Of a stretch of DNA of 36,080 bases, positions 18,594 to 26,661 are shown piece by piece. The stretch comes from an uncultured Pseudomonadales bacterium (GTDB lineage Bacteria > Pseudomonadota > Gammaproteobacteria > Pseudomonadales > Cellvibrionaceae): assembly GCA_947494095.1 (NCBI GenBank), contig CANLTI010000048.1, positions 1 through 36,080 on the forward strand, in the 5' to 3' direction. Positions within the stretch are counted from its first letter, which is position 1; each line of letters opens with the position of its first letter. A program made the translations under genes and the position numbers. Under the pieces are notes generated by a model. That model was not told where the DNA came from and made no database searches. It saw nothing but the letters and a program-made list of their open reading frames with translations.

Positions 18594-18701
18594 CAAAAGT
18601 AGGCAAGCGGCAAATATTGCTCCGCTCCGTCTGTGTAAGGACTTCGTCCATTTTGCACAAAATCCAAAATATAATATTTGTGCCTGCTACATGCGTTAAG
18701 T
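18588..18701 (+). other. attC-like integron recombination site
   Basis: The site begins GCATAAC overlapping the stop of the preceding gene and ends at GTTAAGT (18695-18701), an exact match to the core GTTRRRY. Inner arms GTAGGCA...CAAATATT (18600-18618) and AATATTTGTGCCTGCTAC (18673-18690) are imperfectly complementary, as expected for a single-stranded hairpin substrate. The proposed left cassette boundary GTTATAC (18156-18162) is complementary to GCATAAC at 6 of 7 positions, which is what the circular cassette requires. No integrase gene is in the window. Confidence 0.68.
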
Positions 18702-18728
18702 GCTATGAATGACGGAAAGAGATCATAC

Positions 18729-18912
18729 TAGACAGGCATTGAAAAAATAGAATGACACTAAAAAATCGACTATCGTGTCTTCACGCCAAAGTAACTGCTA
18801 ATAGCGTATTAATTTAATAAAGCATAAGTGACTGCATATTCAGTGCTTTATAGTTTAACGTTAGATGAGGCTGCCACATGAGTCAAATAGCTGTTTTTTT
18901 TGGTGTGCTTGC
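18729..18912. mobile_element. Internally deleted RAYT-type element, 184 bp
   Basis: The left part (GACAGGC...AATTTAATAAAGCATAA) matches the left end of the complete element at 20592-21877. The right part, from CAGTGCTTTATAGTTTAACG to GGTGTGCTTGC, matches its right end, with the whole transposase gene missing between. It is therefore a non-autonomous derivative. Both ends have diverged (GGTGTGCTTG instead of GGTGTGCCTG). Bases 18913-19079 show no recognised feature. Confidence 0.75.
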
Positions 18913-19079
18913 TATTACGTTGTATCGTTTTTAGTTATAAGCGAGGCTGCTGTATTGTATTACAGTGCCTTAAAAAGTGAGCAGTAGCACAAAGCTCGAT
19001 TTTGAATCGTTTTTGACACTAGAAAAAATGTTCTGTTGTTATTACAATTTCGTCATTAATTTTCAGGCTGAGACAAATA

Positions 19080-19358
19080 ATGAGTGATTCTATAGTTTAC
19101 CCAGTTGTGGATGAAAAAAAGTGGGCTGATAGATATTCCCTACCTATTAAATCTAATCCATGTGAGAAGTGCGGAAAGTCGTTAACAGCAAATATTCCTT
19201 TCGCTACTGGTAGTTGGCGCGGCCTTACCTCTGCGCTGCATGGGTGTGGTGAGGAGTATGACCTTTTCGTCGCGACGAAATCAGATAAAAATGAGCGAAG
19301 AGGGTTAATTGCGACTTTTTACAGTCTAAGTACGCAGCTTAATTATTCCCCTCAATAA
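19080..19358 (+). CDS. Hypothetical protein with one CxxC motif, 92 aa
   Basis: I do not recognise this protein. The 92 residues contain one CEKCGKSL motif (about residues 28-35), which could be half of a zinc ribbon, followed by LHGCGEEYDLF. No signal peptide or membrane segment is visible. The ribosome site before the ATG is weak. It sits between an integron-like cassette and a minus-strand gene, and the two 3' ends overlap by 20 bases. The base composition is AT-rich, like its neighbours. Its gene status is moderately supported by the clean frame and amino-acid composition. Confidence 0.5.
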   Translation: MSDSIVYPVVDEKKWADRYSLPIKSNPCEKCGKSLTANIPFATGSWRGLTSALHGCGEEYDLFVATKSDKNERRGLIATFYSLSTQLNYSPQ

Positions 19359-19827
19359 TACAGAGGTTCCAGCTAGCCATTGTCTTTACAAAATTTGATG
19401 TTAGATGTTGGAGTCTAATTGCCTTTTCCCCAGATGTTGTGATTTTTTGGCTGCTTGATCTCCGTAAATAAAAACTACCTTTTGAGTACTTAGGGTAGAA
19501 ACCACCTTGCTTTTCGATAGTACGATTTTTTATTCTAGGGAATTCTTTATTAATGTAATCTAGTGCTTTTTTCTTATCAATGCCTTGGCTAATGGTAACT
19601 GTAATAACACCTGCACTATCTAAGCCATATTGTATTTCTGAAATAATACTACCTTCTATTGGTCCGCAGAAATAGCCTAAGATCAAATCTTTGTTTTCCC
19701 ATTTCATTCCGTGCAAATGCTTAAGTACTCTTTTTTTATTAACCTGCTTAGTTTGACGTGTGTGTAAGTTTTGGTATTTGTGGTTAGATAGAAAATTAAA
19801 AATAGTAGCTGTATATAGACTGTGCAT
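19339..19827 (-). CDS. Hypothetical basic protein, 162 aa
   Basis: I do not recognise this protein. It is 162 residues and lysine/arginine-rich, with central segments LILGYFCGPIEGSIISEIQYG and VITVTISQGIDKKKALDYI that look like mixed alpha/beta structure (each quoted part kept short here). No signal peptide is seen. The ATG at 19827 has AGGGT about 7-8 bases upstream, supporting the start. It is convergent with, and overlaps by 20 bases, the 92-residue gene. AT-rich codon use suggests acquired DNA. Its position beside an attC-like site is compatible with a former cassette array, but no second attC was found. Confidence 0.5.
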   Translation of the reverse strand: MHSLYTATIFNFLSNHKYQNLHTRQTKQVNKKRVLKHLHGMKWENKDLILGYFCGPIEGSIISEIQYGLDSAGVITVTISQGIDKKKALDYINKEFPRIKNRTIEKQGGFYPKYSKGSFYLRRSSSQKITTSGEKAIRLQHLTSNFVKTMASWNLCIIEGNN

Positions 19828-20186
19828 ATTAATTACCCTAGTGCTATGGCAATATAGCGGTAGCGTTATCGAAACTTAATAACATTATTTTTAGGCTAGT
19901 TTAATTACCTCTAAATACAAGTTAATCTTGGTTCGGCCGATTAATACCGGAAAAAGTACCGACAAGAGCATGCACTCGTTTTAATTACCTAAAAGTATAA
20001 ATAACTCGATTTAATTATTTTTAGTGATAAACAGCTTTTTCAGAGCGCCTGTCCTTGTGTTCATTTTAAACTTAACGGTCTTACTTACCGACTTGGCGGC
20101 ACTAATGAAGCCGTGCGATGTAAAAATTGGCCCTAAGGTAAAATTATTGAAAAACTCCCAGGTTCACTCTCAAAGGTAGCTAACCA
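19828..20186. other. Gene-free AT-rich interval
   Basis: No coding region is supported here. A solitary RAYT-type right-end motif, CAGAGCGCCTGTCCTTG, lies at about 20040-20056. A very similar motif occurs at 26518-26534. Several TTTAATTACCT repeats are seen but no clear promoter. Confidence 0.5.
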
Positions 20187-20378
20187 GTGATTAAACGTAA
20201 TGTTGTAATGCCTATAGAGTTAATCAAAGAGATAGCTTTAATTGTACAAAATGAAAATTATGTAATTTTGAAAAAAGCTTTTCCAAGTATCGATGCGGAA
20301 GAGCCTGTTTTTCTTAGTCTGGAAGAAGCAGAAGGACCATCTGCTAGGACAGGCGTGACGAAAAGAAAGCGACACTAA
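20187..20378 (+). pseudogene. Truncated hypothetical gene fused to a repeat end
   Basis: The frame encodes 63 residues. The first 52 or so (through LSLEEAEGPS) look like ordinary protein with amphipathic helix VMPIELIKEIALIVQNENY. The final residues ARTGVTKRKRH are translated from the left end of a RAYT-type element that begins near 20344. The original gene was therefore probably cut by insertion, and the chimeric tail is accidental. The protein family is not recognised. An alternative is a real short protein whose stop lies in the element. Confidence 0.5.
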
Positions 20379-20586
20379 GTTTTATCGACTATCAATGGCG
20401 TCACGCTAAAATAATCGCCACTAGCACATTAATTTAATAAAAAGCATAAATAACCCCAAGTTAATAACTTGGGGTTATTTAGTTAGGCATGAGTGATGTT
20501 GGGTAATGCTGGAAGGTTTTCTTTAGGGTGGGTATTAGGCAGCGCGCTTGGGTCTTTGCCTGCGCTTGGCATCTGCTAGGACATGG
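20338..20586. repeat. Tandem duplication of the RAYT left end, first copy
   Basis: Bases 20338-20570 recur at 20587-20818 with an offset of 249 bases and only a few differences. The block includes the GCGTGACG/CGTCACGC inverted repeat (20353-20406), the hairpin built on AACCCCAAGTT/AACTTGGGGTT, and the last codons of the transposase. The junction repeats CATCTGCTAGGACA twice. Confidence 0.88.
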
Positions 20587-20591
20587 CATCT

Positions 20592-21877
20592 GCTAGGACA
20601 GGCGTGACGAAAAGAAAGCGACACTAAGTTTTATCGACTATCAATGGCGTCACGCTAAAATAATCGCCACTAGCACATTAATTTAATAAAAAGCATCAAT
20701 AACCCCAAGTTAATAACTTGGAGTTATTTAGTTAGGCAGGAGTGATTTTGGGTAATGCTGGAAGGTTTTCTTTAGGGTGGGTATTAGGCAGCGCGCTTGG
20801 GTCTTTGCCTGCGCTTGGAAAACAAGGCCTGATACTCACGCTCAAAATGCTGCGTTTGTAAGAGCCAAGCGTTAATATCGATATTTAAGCGTTCTAATAT
20901 AGGTGGTAAGTGCTCGCAGATTGCGCCTCGCTTGTCATCACGAATAGCACGACCCGCCCAATCGACTAAATCAATATAATCGGCGAGGTCAAAAATAATC
21001 CCTGATTGCTCAGTATTTTTAAGGCTGCCCTCGAAGTTAAGTAATGGCTTAAGCGGGAGGTCAAATTGGCGAATAGATTGCAGTGCGGTTTGTTGTTTGA
21101 CGGCTTTGGCTAAATCAAAGGTCGGGGTAATGCGCTCTTTGATGCTGGTATATTCTGAGGTTTCGGGTGTGTCAGCGATGCAGGCGCGTACAGGGTTGAG
21201 ATCGACATACGCCATCGCGCTTAACAGTGCTTGTTCGGTCAGTAGAGCTTGCGATTTGAATCGGCTCTCCCAGAAGTGACCTGTGCAGTTATCCTCTTTA
21301 TTGGCTTGTTTAGCAATCGGCTCGTTAAGGCATTTCATAAACCAGCTTAAACTTTGCAGTCTTTGCCTGTAGCTTTCCATACAAATATCAACCGCTTCGT
21401 ATTCGACGGGCGTGAGTGATTCGCCTCCGGCGTAGCGCTGCACAATCGGTGCGCCTTTAAATAAGCAGCGCCAGCGCTCTAAAACTTCTTTGGCAGACCA
21501 TTGGGTCGCTTCTTTGGGGTTGAGTTTGATGACAAGGTGCAGGTGGTTACTCATGACCGCGTAGGCGCAGATTTCGATGGCAAATATGGAGCTTAATAGC
21601 CGTATACGTTGCTCTATCCAATTGCGTCGATGTTCGTAGCTTTTGCCGTTGAATTTATCATACCCACACAAAAAGCTGCGCCTTACGCAGCGCGTTGTGA
21701 TGTTGTAAAAAGCGGTATCGTCTATCGAAACCAGCTGCTTGCGCGGTTGCGTCATGTCTGCTTATCCAGTGTTTTATGATTTAACGTTAGATAAGGCTGG
21801 CTGATGAGTCAAATAGCTGTTTGTTTTAGGTTTTGGGTTCTTTATAATCAGGTGATTTTTTTGGTGTGCCTGTCCCT
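20592..21877. mobile_element. REP-associated IS200-like (RAYT) element, complete
   Basis: The element runs from CTAGGACAGGCGTGACG to GGTGTGCCTGTCC, so its ends carry the inverted motif GGACAGGC/GCCTGTCC. It encodes one transposase on the minus strand. The left end holds two inverted repeats that could be transposase recognition hairpins. Deleted or decayed relatives lie at 18729-18912, 24101-24700 and 25466-26502. Confidence 0.8.
20784..21755 (-). CDS. REP-associated tyrosine transposase (Y1 HUH family)
   Basis: RAYTs are single-strand HUH nucleases related to IS200/IS605 TnpA that act on REP-type hairpins. The 323-residue protein begins [21 protein letters not shown] and [20 protein letters not shown], typical of the marine RAYT group. 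The HUH motif is in AVMSNHLHLVIKLNP. The catalytic tyrosine is probably in MAYVDLNPVRACI. HFWESRFKSQALL is also conserved. The C-terminal third (about 220-323) is the extension usual in this subgroup. The gene lies within the element defined by GGACAGGC/GCCTGTCC ends and appears intact. No strong ribosome site is seen, as is common for transposases. Confidence 0.9.
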   Translation of the reverse strand: MTQPRKQLVSIDDTAFYNITTRCVRRSFLCGYDKFNGKSYEHRRNWIEQRIRLLSSIFAIEICAYAVMSNHLHLVIKLNPKEATQWSAKEVLERWRCLFKGAPIVQRYAGGESLTPVEYEAVDICMESYRQRLQSLSWFMKCLNEPIAKQANKEDNCTGHFWESRFKSQALLTEQALLSAMAYVDLNPVRACIADTPETSEYTSIKERITPTFDLAKAVKQQTALQSIRQFDLPLKPLLNFEGSLKNTEQSGIIFDLADYIDLVDWAGRAIRDDKRGAICEHLPPILERLNIDINAWLLQTQHFEREYQALFSKRRQRPKRAA

Positions 21878-21887
21878 GCGTATAATT

Positions 21888-21984
21888 ACGTGTAAAAAAC
21901 AAAACGTCACCGCTACCTACGCATTAGCGACGCTGTTCTCTGGGCAGCGACCCAGTATTTTTGAGAATACTACTGAATAGTTAC
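21888..21984 (+). repeat. IS66 tail fragment, inverted copy
   Basis: These 97 bases are the exact reverse complement of 23805-23901, the end of the IS66 transposase remnant, and include its last 30 or so codons and the outer GTAACTATTCAG end. No longer IS66 sequence is present on this side. Confidence 0.9.
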
Positions 21985-21988
21985 CATT

Positions 21989-22399
21989 TTATTTAGCTAA
22001 AATTACTACATTGGGGGTAACTTCAGACTCTTCGACATATCCAATAATCCCAGGATTACTTGCAATCATGCTAATTAGCTCCTTACTACTAGAAACTTCT
22101 TTTGGCAGTTTTCCGTTCCCTGTAAAAACTAAACGTGCCCAATATGCGTTTAATTGGGCTTGTGTTTTTTTAGAGTATTTATCATGAAATTCTTCACGGG
22201 CGGCATTCCCAGATGTTAATTCTATGGTTTCAATATCGGTGCCATTAGGTAAAGTTTTGCGCTTTCCTAAAAATAAATTTTTAACTTCAGAAGCACTTAA
22301 CGTAGTTGCAATACTAGGGTGACCTATTACAACAACTTCTGCTTGTGCTAAAGAGCTTTGAAAACAAATAATACTGGCTAAGAGTAATAGTTTTTTCAT
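21989..22399 (-). CDS. Short periplasmic PstS-like substrate-binding protein, 136 aa
   Basis: The protein has a Sec signal peptide (MKKLLLLASIICFQSSLAQA, then EVVVIGHPS). The remainder resembles the first lobe of PstS-type phosphate-binding proteins: LSASEVKNLFLGKRKTLPNG, ELTSGNAAREEFHDKYSKK and SNPGIIGYVEESEV. At 136 residues it is about half the length of a classical PstS, as in many marine gammaproteobacterial homologues usually annotated as phosphate ABC transporter substrate-binding protein. It starts 12 bases after the porin gene, so the two form an operon with the porin first. No ABC permease or ATPase is present, so a scavenging or sensing role is as likely as transport. Ligand is unproven. 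Confidence 0.82.
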   Translation of the reverse strand: MKKLLLLASIICFQSSLAQAEVVVIGHPSIATTLSASEVKNLFLGKRKTLPNGTDIETIELTSGNAAREEFHDKYSKKTQAQLNAYWARLVFTGNGKLPKEVSSSKELISMIASNPGIIGYVEESEVTPNVVILAK

Positions 22400-22411
22400 G
22401 CGTACCTATCC

Positions 22412-23602
22412 TTAAAAAGCAGCTTGTAAGCTTATGCTATATAATGTGTTGTCAGCTTCAGGTTCATTACCATTAACTAGTACAAATTTATGATCATACT
22501 GATCAATTTGAGCCTTCAAGGCTAAATTGCTTGAAACATCATAACGAGCACCAATAGAGACTAAACTTTGCTCTATTGATTTTTGAATATTAAAGTAACT
22601 TGGCGTTCCATCGGCAGCAATGTAAACGTCTTTACCTGGTCCTCGCTTATCGTCGTCCAGAGTCTCTCTGTATTGATACATGAAGTAAGGTGTGATTGCC
22701 CCAAAGCGATAGCCTACAGAACCGTAGTACTTACCATTGTCAGTTCTTCCTCCATCAGTGGTTTCAAAAATTGTTTCTGCGTCAATTCTCCACTCACCGT
22801 CATCATAGCCATAGCCTAGGGAGTAAAAAGTTTGGCGGTCACCAGCGTAATAACCATAAGGATGCAATTTTGTTTTCCCTGCTGCATTAGCTGCAAGGAA
22901 GTCTTCTAATTCTCCGGGCTCTGTACGTGTTGTAACACCTACTTTAAAAAGTTGTTCATCAATCGTATAAGTAAGGTGTAGACCCATTAAGTCATCAATA
23001 ACAAATGAGTTATCGTTATTAGATTGAGCTTTGGCACGTAAGTCTTCATTTTGACCATAAAATGCTTGTACTTGAATGGTACCGTCGCCAACGTAAAAGT
23101 CGTGAAAAGCTTCAATACCAGTATGACGTTGTACCTTGTTATTAGCGTAGACTAGTTCTGGAGTACGTAACCATAATTGAGCAAAGCCTGTATCTTTGTA
23201 ATCGCTATCTTTATAAAGAGGCACGCGGAGTATACCGGCACGGATCTTTGTTTGATTTGATATTTTATAAGTTAGGTAACCCAAATCAACGCCGAAACTT
23301 TCGTCAAAAGTTCTACTTTCAGCATAAAATTTAGTCAATAAAGTGAAATATAAATTTTCAGAAGCGCTAAAATCAATTTGAACTCCTCCCCAAGTTTCAC
23401 TAGTAGTACTTAAGTTATTGTTATAACTAAAAAATGGTCTATCGTTTTTAGCTACGCCAGCAGTTAAATTCAAATAGCCAGAAATTTTAACTTTGTTTAA
23501 CGACTTAATTACATCGTCAATTCGGTTATCTGCAGACACAGAAAATATAGGCTGTACCAATAAGCATGCCATAATGAATGAGTATTTAAAAATTTTATTC
23601 AT
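22412..23602 (-). CDS. Outer-membrane porin paired with a PstS-like protein, 396 aa
   Basis: A beta-barrel porin: signal peptide ending FSVSA before DNRIDDVIKSLNKVKISGYLN, then many amphipathic strands rich in tyrosine and phenylalanine and ending SISLQAAF with a terminal aromatic residue. The ATG at 23602 has AGGAG 8 bases upstream; the preceding TTG in frame is not needed. It is co-transcribed with the downstream binding protein, an arrangement that suggests the pair captures the same solute. It is distinctly AT-richer than the housekeeping genes and is enclosed by inverted IS66 tails, consistent with horizontal gain. No Pho box was seen upstream. Confidence 0.83.
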   Translation of the reverse strand: MNKIFKYSFIMACLLVQPIFSVSADNRIDDVIKSLNKVKISGYLNLTAGVAKNDRPFFSYNNNLSTTSETWGGVQIDFSASENLYFTLLTKFYAESRTFDESFGVDLGYLTYKISNQTKIRAGILRVPLYKDSDYKDTGFAQLWLRTPELVYANNKVQRHTGIEAFHDFYVGDGTIQVQAFYGQNEDLRAKAQSNNDNSFVIDDLMGLHLTYTIDEQLFKVGVTTRTEPGELEDFLAANAAGKTKLHPYGYYAGDRQTFYSLGYGYDDGEWRIDAETIFETTDGGRTDNGKYYGSVGYRFGAITPYFMYQYRETLDDDKRGPGKDVYIAADGTPSYFNIQKSIEQSLVSIGARYDVSSNLALKAQIDQYDHKFVLVNGNEPEADNTLYSISLQAAF

Positions 23603-23804
23603 CAATTAACTCCTTGGATTCATTAATAAATCAATTATTGATCTTTTTTGTTAATAACAATACTAGCATATGCATATGATGTATCAATTTTTGTTTTCTT
23701 AATGAATAAATTGGTGGGAATTAACACGGTAATATGCGAACCATTGAACTCCGTTTTATTTTTAGTTTATCGTTCTGAAATATATTAACAATTATTAAAA
23801 TAAC

Positions 23805-24086
23805 GTAACTATTCAGTAGTATTCTCAAAAATACTGGGTCGCTGCCCAGAGAACAGCGTCGCTAATGCGTAGGTAGCGGTGACGTTTTGTTTTTTACACG
23901 TTGATAAATAGCTGCGGATTCGGCAGAAATTGATCGCGCCTTCCATTGATCGGAAGCACCCTGATATTTTTTGTTGCACCTTGGTCATGCGAATATCTCG
24001 CTCACCCTGATTATTGGTGAATGGAATATCACTGGATGTCATAAAGCGAAGCACGTCGTTTTCAAACTCCCGAAGGCGTTCAAGTC
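23805..24086 (-). pseudogene. IS66-family transposase, C-terminal remnant
   Basis: The minus-strand frame gives LERLREFENDVLRFMTSS and then IPFTNNQGERDIRMTKVQQK, ISGCFRSMEGAINFCRIRSY and so on, the hallmark C-terminus of IS66 TnpC with the catalytic-region NNQxERDxR motif. Only about 92 residues remain. The upstream part is lost where the next RAYT-type left end begins (24101). The outer end GTAACTATTCAG matches the ends of the 5853-6170 element. Confidence 0.9.
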
Positions 24087-24100
24087 AGGGGGCTAGCGGG

Positions 24101-24700
24101 GGCTAGGACAGGCGTGACGAAAAGAAAGCGACACTAAGTTTTATCGACTATCAATGGCGTCACGCTAAAATAATCGCCACTAGCACATTAATTTAATAAA
24201 AAGCATAAATAACCCCAAGTTAATAACTTGGGGTTATTTAGTTAGGCAGGAGTGATTTTGGGTAATGCTGGAAGGTTTTGTTTAGGGTGAGTATTAGGCG
24301 GCGCGCCTGGGTTTTTGCCGATGTTTGGCAAACAAAGTTTGATACTCACGCTCAAAATGCTGTGTTTGTAAGAGCCAAGCGTTAATATCGATATTTAAGC
24401 GTTCTAATATGGGTGGTAAGTGCGTGGCTATAGCGCCTCGCTGAATTACAGGATGTACTAATCCAGCGATTGCATGGATGCAAGAGAGCTGGGTGTCATC
24501 ACGAGTGGCGCGGCGACGTGAAGGGTTCACTAATGCAGCTGCGCCGATACTCGTAGCTTTTACCATTAAATTTTTCGTAGCCACACAAAAAACTGCGCCT
24601 CGCACAACGTGTAGTGATATTGTAAAAAGCGGTATCGTCTATCGAAACCAATTCCTTGCGTTTCTGCTTGAACTCCGTAAACTATTTTCTTTTTTGCAAA
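24101..24700 (-). pseudogene. Decayed RAYT element, copy 2
   Basis: The left end (from CTAGGACAGGCGTGACG) and its hairpins are intact. The transposase is reduced: the C-terminal part ends INAWLLQTQHFEREYQTLF, and the N-terminal part near 24560-24665 encodes [18 protein letters not shown] sequence. Between them the HUH and tyrosine regions are replaced by about 100 bases of unrelated sequence containing GGATGTACTAAT. An open frame of 103 codons spanning the junction is not a functional gene. Confidence 0.85.
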
Positions 24701-24779
24701 AAAATGCAAAAAATCAGCCAATTCACCCCGGCAGCTGCTGGCAGTGTTAAATAGTTTATATTGTTTAAGAGGTTTATTA

Positions 24780-25442
24780 ATGCGACATATCCTTAGTGTA
24801 TTTTTATTTAGTGGTTTTAGTTTGCTTGTGGCGTGCTCACAAGATAATCCCGATCAAGTTGAGTCACAGGTAGCGGTTCATGCTCAAGATAAACAAACTA
24901 CTAAACCCAGCCCTACTCAAGCCGTAGATACTACTAGCAGGGTTCAAAAGGCAGAAGAAAAGGTAGCAGAGCCGCAATCGAGCTTACCACCTTCTCACTG
25001 CAAACCTTCTGAAGTCGCCTACTTAAACTCCAGAGTTAAAAAAATTCAGCGCAGTGAAAAAGGGACGACTACCACGCCCACGCAAAATATTTTATCGCTG
25101 TGTATTAATGGCGATAATATTATTTACCGTTACGGAAAAATTGGCGCAGTTGATCTCGAAAAGACGGCTACTCCAGAGGCACCTTTTTACCAGCATTTTG
25201 CTCGTTTAGGCCGAATCGGCATGCAGCGAACCTTTTTTAATAATGGTAGCTATTCTTACTATGTAACACAATCTCTCGGTATGGGTAGCGGTATCTCTAT
25301 TGATGTTTTTGATTCGTCAGGCCAAATTGCGGACCTCTTTTCAGGTCTTGACCGTGAAGTTGATTTTTGGATATCTAAAGACGCACAGTTGCCAGCGGCT
25401 AGCTTGCTAGAGAAGATGCCGGCCCATAAAGATATGCAGTAA
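24780..25442 (+). CDS. Putative lipoprotein of unknown function, 220 aa
   Basis: I do not recognise the family. The ATG at 24780 is preferred because AGAGGT lies upstream and it directly begins a lipoprotein signal (MRHILSVFLFSGFSLLVAC, Cys about 19). An open frame extends 12 codons further. A disordered serine/threonine/proline-rich stretch (about 20-85) is followed by a folded region with two cysteines (SHCKPSEVAYL and ILSLCINGDNIIYRYG) and a beta-rich end (TFFNNGSYSYYVTQSLGMGS). The cysteines could form a disulfide in the periplasm. It is flanked on both sides by decayed RAYT elements and appears to be a single-gene unit. Confidence 0.65.
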   Translation: MRHILSVFLFSGFSLLVACSQDNPDQVESQVAVHAQDKQTTKPSPTQAVDTTSRVQKAEEKVAEPQSSLPPSHCKPSEVAYLNSRVKKIQRSEKGTTTTPTQNILSLCINGDNIIYRYGKIGAVDLEKTATPEAPFYQHFARLGRIGMQRTFFNNGSYSYYVTQSLGMGSGISIDVFDSSGQIADLFSGLDREVDFWISKDAQLPAASLLEKMPAHKDMQ

Positions 25443-25465
25443 TGGTAAAAGCTAGTATAGGCTTG

Positions 25466-26502
25466 GTTAAAAGAAAGAGACACTAAGATTTATCGACTAT
25501 CGCGTCACCACGCCAAAATAATCGCCAATAGAGCATTAATTTAATAAAAAGCATAAATAACCCCAAGTTAATAACTTGGGGTTATTTAGTTAGGCAGGAG
25601 CCATAGAGCGGCCCTTGATGCTGGTATATTCTGAGGTTTCGGGTGTGTCAGCGATGCAGGCGCGTACAGGGTTGAGGTCAACTACGCCATCGCGCTTAAC
25701 AAGGCTTGTTCGGTCAGCAGAGCTTGCGATTTAAATCGACTTTCCCACAAAAATATCGGGAATATTTTTGGACAGCTTTAGCTGGCCCGAAGGGCAAAAG
25801 GCAGGAGCCTTTTGTACAAATGGGCTGTGCAGCCATCTTCCTTGCACTGATATTTGCTCCTGCAGTATAAGTATGACCTCCATCCATGGATGCACTAATA
25901 CTGAAATATCAGGAGAACTATTCCAGTGCAGCTTAAGCTTTGCAGCCGTTTTTGATAGCACTCAATGCAATCACTCACGGCTTCTCGCTCAGCCCTAGAG
26001 AGCTCCTCACCAGCCATATCCGCTGCACAATCGGCGCACCTTTAAACAAGCAGCGCCAGCGCTCTAAAACTTCTTTGGCAGACCATTTGGCCGCTTTTTC
26101 GGGGTTAAGTTTGATGACAAGGTGCAGGTGGTTACTCATGACGGCATAAGCGCAGATTTCGATAGCGAATATGGAGCTTAATAGCCGAATGCGTTACTCG
26201 ATCATGGATGTACTAATGCTAGCAGCGCAGGAGCAAGCGAATAGTACAGCTGCGCCGATGCTCATAGCTTTTGCCGTTGAATTTATCATACCCACACAAA
26301 AAACTACGCCTTACGCAGCGTGTTGTGATGTTGTAAAAGGCGGTATCGTCTATCGAAACTAGCTGCTTGCGAGGTTGTGTCATGTCTGCTTCCCAGTGTT
26401 GTATGATTTAACGGTAGATAAGGCTGGCTGATGAGTTAAATAGCGGTTTGTTTTAGGTTTTGGGTTCTTTATACTCGAAAGGTGTTTTTGGGTGTGCCTG
26501 TC
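25466..26502 (-). pseudogene. Decayed RAYT element, copy 3
   Basis: The left end with the AACCCCAAGTT/AACTTGGGGTT hairpin (25559-25585), scattered fragments of the transposase (25612-25745, 26030-26200, 26265-26385) and the right end (ATGATTTAACGGTAGATAAGG to GGTGTGCCTGTCC) are all recognisable, in the same order as in the intact element. They are interrupted by foreign sequence at 25750-25925 and 26203-26260. No functional frame remains. Several short open frames in this region are meaningless. Bases 26503-26661 hold a second right-end-like motif and nothing else. Confidence 0.85.
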
Positions 26503-26661
26503 CTTGATTTTGCTTGATTTTTCAGAGTGCCTGTCCTTGTGTTGCGTGCTTGTGTTGCGTTTTATAGGGCTAGCGGTCGAATATTTAAAACTTTCACGCG
26601 TTGGAGCTTCCTCAAAATTGACAGCATTATGCAGCCTAAAAATGGGCAATTATAAGCCATA

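Noticed and set aside
20450..20490. GTTAGGC in the RAYT left end as an integron core site
   Set aside because: It matches the 7-bp consensus but is inside every RAYT left end and has no attC palindrome or cassette around it.
25731..26362. Several 60-76 codon frames on both strands
   Set aside because: They lie within a decayed RAYT element; the real transposase frame there is broken many times.
26380..26649. 89-codon minus-strand frame
   Set aside because: It reads through a RAYT right end and low-complexity sequence, with no ribosome site or recognisable protein features.
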